In this document: positions 58,314 through 64,000 of the stretch, in pieces | How the letters are laid out: every line of letters begins with the position of its first letter | Position numbering within the stretch: the stretch's first letter is position 1 | NCBI GenBank assembly: GCA_963383645.1 | Contig: OY726561.1 | Location: 136,672,904-136,736,903 of the forward strand | From: Muscardinus avellanarius | Taxonomy: Eukaryota > Chordata > Mammalia > Rodentia > Gliridae | Length of the DNA: 64,000 nt | Direction of reading: 5' to 3' | Made by a program: the position numbers and the translations under genes | The notes under the pieces: generated by a model | What the model was told of the DNA's origin: nothing | Databases searched by the model: none | The model's input: the letters and a program-made list of their open reading frames with translations, nothing else

Positions 58314-59279
58314 GTGACCCAAGGGAAGAACCCAGAGAAGGCACAAACCTCCGAAATCATGGGAAAGAGGAATAACACTGAAGTAATGAATGTGCACAAC
58401 CCCACAACATCAGAACCTGATAAAACAGAAAATCAGAGATTTCTAGAAGATCAAATCAGGAAAATAACTGTAGAAATAATAGAGGTGCTTCGAAAAGAAC
58501 TCAGAGAGAGCCAAAAAGAGATAAAGGATGCAATTAATGAAGTAAAGGCCTCAATTCAAAGCACAAACAACCGATTAGACCACATGGAGAACAGAATCTC
58601 GCTCTTAGAAGATGAGCAATCCAAAAATGAATGCATAGTTTCTAATCTAGAAAAAGATATCCAACAGCAGGAATCTGACATTGAAGAAATATGGGCCCAT
58701 CTTAAGAGAGCTAACCTAAGAATAATTGGAATAGAGGAGGGAAAAGAAAGTGATACCAAAGGGATCAACAATCTCTTCAAGGAAGTAATAGCAGAAAATT
58801 TTCCAAATATAGAGCAAGAGGTTGATACACAGATCCAGGAAACTTATAGAACTCCCTTTAGACAGGATCGGAGAAGAGGATCCCCACGCCATATAATTGT
58901 CAAAATGACCAATGTGGAAGCCAAGCAGAGAATCTTAAAGGCAACAAAAACAAAGGGCCAAGTGACATTCAGAGGCAAACCAATTAGAATCACTCCAGAC
59001 TTCCCAAACCAAGTCATGAGAGCCAGAAGGGCTTGGAGTAACATATTCCAAACTCTGAAAGAAAACAACTTCCAGCCAAAAATTTCCTATCCAGCAAAAC
59101 TTTCTATCAAATTAGATGGAGAAATAAGAAGCTTCCATGACAAACAGAAACTGAAGGAATTTATGTCTTCAAAACTAGCGCTAGAGAAAATACTCAAAGA
59201 GATTAACTACAAAGAAGAAATAGGTAACACTCACCAGAACCAGAGAAACAAGAGTTTCCATCCAACAGACAACTAAGAT
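58314..59279 (+). CDS. LINE-1 ORF1 protein, about 320 aa, intact
   Basis: RNA-binding chaperone of L1 ribonucleoprotein. Reading from the N-terminus: basic start (MGKRNN at residue 16, aligning with the usual L1 start at 58359, so the true protein may be about 305 aa), a coiled coil over roughly residues 40-125 for trimerisation, an RRM with LRIIGIEEG, and a C-terminal domain with TPRHII-like SPRHIIVKMTNVEAKQRIL, RARRAW, and NFQPKISYPAKLSIKLDGEI. Stop at 59277-59279. No frameshift. Confidence 0.9.
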
Positions 59280-59289
59280 TGGTTATCTG

Positions 59290-60005
59290 TGGAGATTCAT
59301 TATTTATGTTAGTCTTTTACCTATCTCTAAATGGTATTGTTTGCCTTTATTGTTGTTAATTTTTACGATTTCTAGTTGGAATATTAATATACCTTCAGAT
59401 ATAGCATTTGGAAATATTTTATCCAATTCTATTAGTAACTTTTAACTCTGTTTACATTGTCTTTGGATATACAATATTTTCTTTTATTTTTTAGGGAGTT
59501 TGTATATTCTTCTGTTGCCTGTGCCATTGAAATCATATCCAAGAAATCACTGCCAATTTCAATGTTGTGAGGTTTTATGACCCAGATTTTCTCCTAAAAG
59601 TTTATAGTCTTAAGATTTATATTTAGGTCTTTTATCTAGTTTGAGTTAATACTTGTATGTGGGATTAGGTAAGGGTCCAATTTTATTCTTTTCCATGTAA
59701 TTATTATTTTTCAACAATATTTAGTTAAAAGATTATTATTTCCACCACCAAATCTTCGTGGAAACCTTGTCAAAAATAACTTGACAACATAGGGAAGAAG
59801 TTAGCTCTAGGCTTGTATTTAACTCCAATGGTCTATATATCTGCCTTTAGAACAGTACTACACTGTTTCAATTATTGTAGCTTTATATGGTTTGAAATCA
59901 GAAAATATACATCTTCTAGCTTTGTTTTTGCTTCGAGATTGTTTTGGGTATCTAGAGTCCATATTCCATATCAGGATAGATTTTTTTCTGAAAAATAAAT
60001 ATATG
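59290..60005 (-). mobile_element. Antisense fragment of an older LINE-1 inside the half-L1
   Basis: On the minus strand a frame reads RYPKQSRSKNKARRCIFSDF then KPYKATIIETV, the L1 ORF2 segment after the reverse transcriptase core. Plus-strand strings ggaaatattttatccaattc and ccaatggtctatatatctgc are typical antisense L1. Frames are decayed. It lies inside the single outer target duplication. Confidence 0.75.
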
Positions 60006-60514
60006 ATAGTTTCACCTAAAAAAAAGAAAAAAATATTCTCTGGTAAGAAAGAAAGCAAAAAGAAATATTGAAATGTTATCTTTAAGACATCAAAAGCTTG
60101 GTATCAGACAAATGAAACTGTTATGTGAGATTATCATTTTTAATTTTGGATAAATTGCTATAATACTAGATGTCAACCACTAAGCCAAGCATGGGAGGGA
60201 GGGATGGGGAGAGAATGGGATGGGGATCGGGTGGGGGCTGACTGGGCGATGTGTGCATGTATGTCTACAAAAGTTTGTATCCCACTATGATGTATGAATA
60301 CAGTGCACCAATAAAATAAAATTAAAAAAAAAAAAAAAAAAAAAAGAAAAACATCTCAAGTATAATTGGTTAAGAAACATTTAAATTACCTAAAATATAC
60401 TCTGGTCCAGAAATTTAGGGTATAATCCAAACCAATTCCACTCCTAATAGAGAAGAGTTACTCTCCCAGAGCAAAGAGGCCTTAACAATTGACTTGCCAT
60501 TAATTTGAGTGAAG

Positions 60515-60980
60515 CACGGTCTAGGAGCACATGCCTGTAGTACAGCACGCCTGTAATACAGGACTGCAGATTCCAGACAACTTCAGCAAGACTAAGCGTT
60601 CTACCTCCAAGCTTCACCCCCAGCTCTTTTTATTTTGAAACAGGGTCTCAGAGTTGCAGGGGGCCTATATTAGAGGATCACAGACTCAAGGACAGCCTTA
60701 GCAGGTAGTGACACTCTCATCAACCTAATGAGACCTAAAAAACAAGAACAAAAAGCGAGGCTGGGGCATAGCTTGGTGGTAGAATGTCCCTGGGCTCAAC
60801 CCCAGCACCACATACAAATAAAAAATAAGAGCTGTGCATGGTGGCGCATGCCTGTAATCCCAGTACTTGGGAAGTGTGCAGGCTCAGGACCAGCCTCAGC
60901 AACTAGCAACCTAGGCAAAAAGAAAGGGCTGGAGGTACGGCTTGGAGATAGGATGCTCAAATTTAAAAAAAAAAGGTTAA
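60515..60980. repeat. Fragmented SINE cluster
   Basis: Pieces at 60515-60595 (+), 60597-60655 (-), 60668-60815 (+) and 60829-60975 (+), most with deletions. Confidence 0.65.
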
Positions 60981-61009
60981 GGCTTTAGAAAAAACTGCCA
61001 CATTCCATG

Positions 61010-62878
61010 ACTCAGATCATTACTTTTTATTGAGTGTTAATGTTACAGAGTTCTTGCACTGCCAAACCATGCCTGAGAATCCAGGGAGGAAATGGTTCAG
61101 TGGACAGCCTCCCACCCATCACAGCACTGACATGTGATCATGAGCAGTGACAACTTCACAATCTCCCAAATTGTAACAAGAGTTGGGATTTGAATCTGCT
61201 GCAGTCTTCAGTCTCCAGTACAGCACGCCATTAAATAAGCCTCCTTCATCTCAGTCACTCAGTAACAACCCCGAGAAAATTTCATAGGAAAAACAACATG
61301 TTAAGAAAATGATGTGGCTCAAGGCCCACAAGATCGCTGTTAAGGTTTCTGGTTTCCAAATGAAGCCTTCAGTTTAACCAAGAATCTCTCCTGTCATCCA
61401 GCCTCCCTGGCTGGCCTGGGGCCTGCAGGGATGTCGGAGACCAGCCCGGAGCCCTCCGAGGGCTGGTCCCTGCGCTGACAAGTTCGAGCGCCAACTCCCA
61501 CAGCCGCGCCCTAGCCAGGGCGGTTTTCCTCACCGTCTGCGCCCATCTGGACAGCAGCAAGCCTGCAACGCTGGCCTTTGGCAAAGGGACTTATTTTAAG
61601 AAAGCCAGATGTCAAGGGTCAGGTACCACTGTGAAACATTTCTAATGAACCAAAGCTACAAAACTAGAAGTTGCCAGACTATGGCACGGGGGTGGGGAGC
61701 TTCCGGCCCTTCAAAGACCAGTGCTGCTCGACAGCCTGGATGGTAATTATTCAGCACACAAGTGCTACACTGCTGTCTTCTGCCTTTGCACACACACACA
61801 CTACAAAGACACGGAAAGGCGGGAACACAGCTGGCGGGACACTGCACCGCACTACAGAACATCCGACGCCTGAAGAATGTGGGCACAAGCGCTCAAGGGG
61901 TTCTTATCCAAGGGCACGCCGGACCTTGACTGAAGCGGGCGTGGGGTGAGGTTTGCTTGTGTTGCTCTGAACCTAAGGACAGGCCAGCGAACCCCTCGGC
62001 CTAAGCAGAAACCACCCGAGGAGGGGCCTTAGCAGCACCTGAAGGGCGCCCTGCACCGCCACCCTTGCCAAGGCTTTGGCTCCGCTCTAGGGATTGGCAA
62101 ATTCAGACATCTCACAGTTCTAACAGATTCCAGGTTACTAGCTTCACCAATGATATGCTGTCAAAGAACTTATCCCAAGTCAATGCAATGAAGGCCGTAA
62201 TGTGGACAAGGAAGTGCTATCCACACAAAACTTGTAAGGGAAACAAGACCACCCCCCCTCGGTGGACCCAAGTTGGTTAAGTTTAATCTGTAGCCATCTC
62301 AGACTACAACTCAAGTGTAAGTGAGAAAGCCCAGCCCTGACACGGCAAGTCCCAGGAGCCTGACGCCCAGCTACTGCAGACATCCCTCGGGGGCAAGCGC
62401 CGGGTGATAAGGTCACTTAAGTCTTCATCTTTTCAGCAGATCAGAGCCCAGGTGGCTGGTGGCTTTCTGCAGGGTCTGACAGGAATCCAAGAGAGCTGGC
62501 TTCAAGGTTCACACCGACACCCAACAGCTGGAGTCTTCCTGTCCAGGAGCTGTGATCCCCACGAAGTCCACGAGTGCAGCGAAGCTGAGGTAGTCGACCC
62601 TTACGAAGGCTCAGTATCTGAACGTAGACTGTTGAAATGACCACTAGCTGCAGGTTTTGGTTTTGTGTGTGCAGAGCAACTTTGAAAGAACACTGCTGAG
62701 TCTAGTTCTCGTGTTTATAGAGCACTGAACCCTAATCCAAAGTACAGAGCGGTCGTGGCACTGAGCCTCCGGCGCCAGAGGGGTGTGCGGCGCCGCCGTG
62801 GCCGAGTGAGACGGAGGACGAAGGCGGCTGGGCACTGCCGTGGTCCGGGCGCCTTGGCGGGCCAGGGAAGGCCGTTCC
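61010..62878 (-). other. CDV3: CDV3 3' UTR
   Basis: Follows the CDV3 stop on the minus strand. AATAAA (complement at 61026-61031) is the probable distal polyadenylation signal, giving a UTR of about 1.85 kb. Contains no SINE or L1, unlike the rest of the window; frames here are not coding. Confidence 0.75.
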
Positions 62879-63029
62879 TTAATTGTACTGTGTGTGGCCG
62901 CTTTTCTGATTTTCAAGCACAGCGTACTGGTTGTCTAGCTGAAGTTTAAGGGCCTGGTTTTTTGAAACCTCATCCCTACCTCTATTTTTGTGTCTTACTA
63001 CTTCAAAGCTCTTCTCCATTTCTTTATCC
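62879..63029 (-). CDS. CDV3: CDV3 last coding exon
   Basis: Acceptor cccttag on the minus strand. Encodes DKEMEKSFEVVRHKNRGRDE, VSKNQALKLQLDNQYAVLEN and QKSGHTQYN, then TAA at 62881-62879. This is the conserved C-terminus of CDV3 (carnitine deficiency-associated gene expressed in ventricle 3), a cytoplasmic protein of unclear biochemical role. Confidence 0.93.
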
Positions 63030-63834
63030 CTAAGGGAAAAGAAATGTAATCAGTAAATATTTCCTCTTCACTAGGGGTTTCTGAAAATAGTCTTCCTTGA
63101 ACTTAAAAAAAAAAAAAGCCACCCTTTAGAAGATTCTTGGGGAAGGACAAGAGAAACTGGCTTATAAAATCCTTATCAAACCATTTTAAGGCTTCAATTA
63201 AACAGAACATAACACTGCACTGAGCTCTATGGTCCCATCTTCTGCTCAGTCTGAACTGCAAACCTACGCTGGCACCAACTGAAGACGGCTGAGGGCTGCG
63301 CGGCCTCCGGGGCACTCCCGGCTCCTCCTCGCCCCCGGGGAGCCGCCGGCGCTGAGGGCACGCGTCCCTGCCTCCAGGCAGGCACGCTTTGTAGGACAGA
63401 GCAGAAGGCAAGTCCGAGTGGAGGTGTAAGCTCAAGCCAGCCGTGCTCGCAGAGGTGAAAACGCTGGGGTTTACTTTAAAAGCCACCCAAAAAAATCCAT
63501 CTGATGTCATTTACACATTTCTTCCCATTGTTTACTTTTAAAAATTCATGTCCCTAAATAAGATGCAGATGTGCCACAGGTGGTCATTTGACTCCAGGTA
63601 GCATCATTTTAAGTACCTGCTGAGATAAGATTATTTTAATATTAGATTTAAAGATGACAACATCTCCCATCTGCTCATGGTCACCAATGAGCAAGCACTG
63701 CTCGTACTTTTCCAGATCCTAGGTAATGAAGAACACAGGCCAACTCAAGGTGACCGTCCTGCTGCAGCTGCCCCGAGGGCGGGCCCGCCTCCAGGCCCAG
63801 CCCCGCGCCCCACAGTGCAGGAGGCAGGACTTAC
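63030..63834 (-). other. CDV3: CDV3 last intron
   Basis: Donor GTAAGT (complement of 63829-63834) to acceptor cccttag; 805 nt without recognised repeats. Confidence 0.8.
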
Positions 63835-64000
63835 TTCCGACTGTCTGCGTGCTTGGCAGTGGACTGCAGGGACGGGAACTGTGCGTCGCTGTATATTTCT
63901 GGTGGTCCTTGCGGTGTTCTCCTCGTTGTGGTTAACCTGGCTCCGGGAGGCCTATACACTCCACCAGTCATAGCCGGTTCAGGAGTTTCTGTAACTAGTA
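63835..64000 (-). CDS. CDV3: CDV3 penultimate exon, partial (runs off the window)
   Basis: Encodes [40 protein letters not shown] and PSLQSTAKHADSR, ending in phase 2 so that AA|G makes the Lys before DKEMEKSF. The exon is open at the right edge and its acceptor lies outside. Confidence 0.92.

Larger units (their letters stand above)
57549..60357 (+). mobile_element. Full-length ORF1-only LINE-1 derivative (half-L1, HAL1-like)
   Basis: Bounded by the 14-bp target duplication AAGAAAAACATCTC (57549-57562 and 60344-60357) and ending in a pure A tail. Order: 5' UTR 57563-58313 beginning gaggacttccgggaagatgg, intact ORF1 58314-59279, an antisense stretch of an older L1 (about 59290-60005), a G-rich 3' UTR (60180-60240) and a 3' end accaataaaataaaatta. 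There is no reverse transcriptase frame. ORF1-only L1 derivatives are known as HAL1; they must borrow ORF2 protein in trans. The intact ORF and perfect duplication imply recent movement. Confidence 0.88.

Noticed and set aside
57549..60357. Ordinary full-length L1 with ORF2
   Set aside because: The frame after ORF1 shows no endonuclease or reverse transcriptase in the sense direction; the L1 ORF2 traces there are antisense and decayed.
1..64000. CRISPR arrays, toxin-antitoxin or other prokaryotic systems
   Set aside because: The window is rodent genomic DNA; the regular repeats are microsatellites and SINEs.

Overview
This window is mammalian nuclear DNA, almost certainly from a rodent of the squirrel-related clade or a near relative. 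Its genes are split by GT-AG introns. About 100 copies or fragments of a two-part SINE pepper both strands: a 7SL-derived B1-like left half joined to a tRNA-Ala-derived ID-like right half, the B1-dID architecture. B1-dID is known from Sciuridae, Gliridae, Aplodontiidae and relatives. The species itself cannot be named from sequence alone.

Layout. (1) About 1-7042, minus strand: the first three coding exons of a transferrin-family gene. They fit inhibitor of carbonic anhydrase (ICA) better than serotransferrin, judging by signal peptide, N-lobe residues and position beside TOPBP1. (2) 7043-12760: intergenic, with a solo LTR and many SINEs. (3) 12765-55180, plus strand: the complete TOPBP1 gene, with a CpG-island promoter, one non-coding exon and 27 coding exons whose phases all join. 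The predicted protein is 1529 aa (human about 1522). TopBP1 is the multi-BRCT scaffold that activates ATR and helps start DNA replication. (4) 55180-61010: intergenic DNA between two convergent genes, holding an old L1 3' end and a young full-length 'half-L1' with an ORF1 of about 320 codons, no ORF2, and a 14-bp target-site duplication. (5) 61010-64000, minus strand: the last two coding exons and 3' UTR of CDV3.

The order ICA/TF - TOPBP1 - CDV3 and the strands match the conserved synteny of human 3q22.1 and mouse chromosome 9. The three genes are not a functional unit. ICA encodes a secreted plasma protein; TOPBP1 encodes a nuclear checkpoint protein whose promoter carries E2F, ETS and CRE motifs; CDV3 is a small broadly expressed protein of poorly known role.

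Most non-genic sequence is repeats: SINEs of at least four subfamilies, often nested; two solo LTRs with clean target duplications; several L1 pieces; and microsatellites. No prokaryotic system, CRISPR array or functional RNA gene was seen. The items most worth a second look are the half-L1 whose ORF2 is replaced by an antisense fragment of an older L1, a ~135-bp inverted duplication in TOPBP1 intron 3, and a 78-nt TOPBP1 intron with a G-quadruplex-type repeat at its donor.
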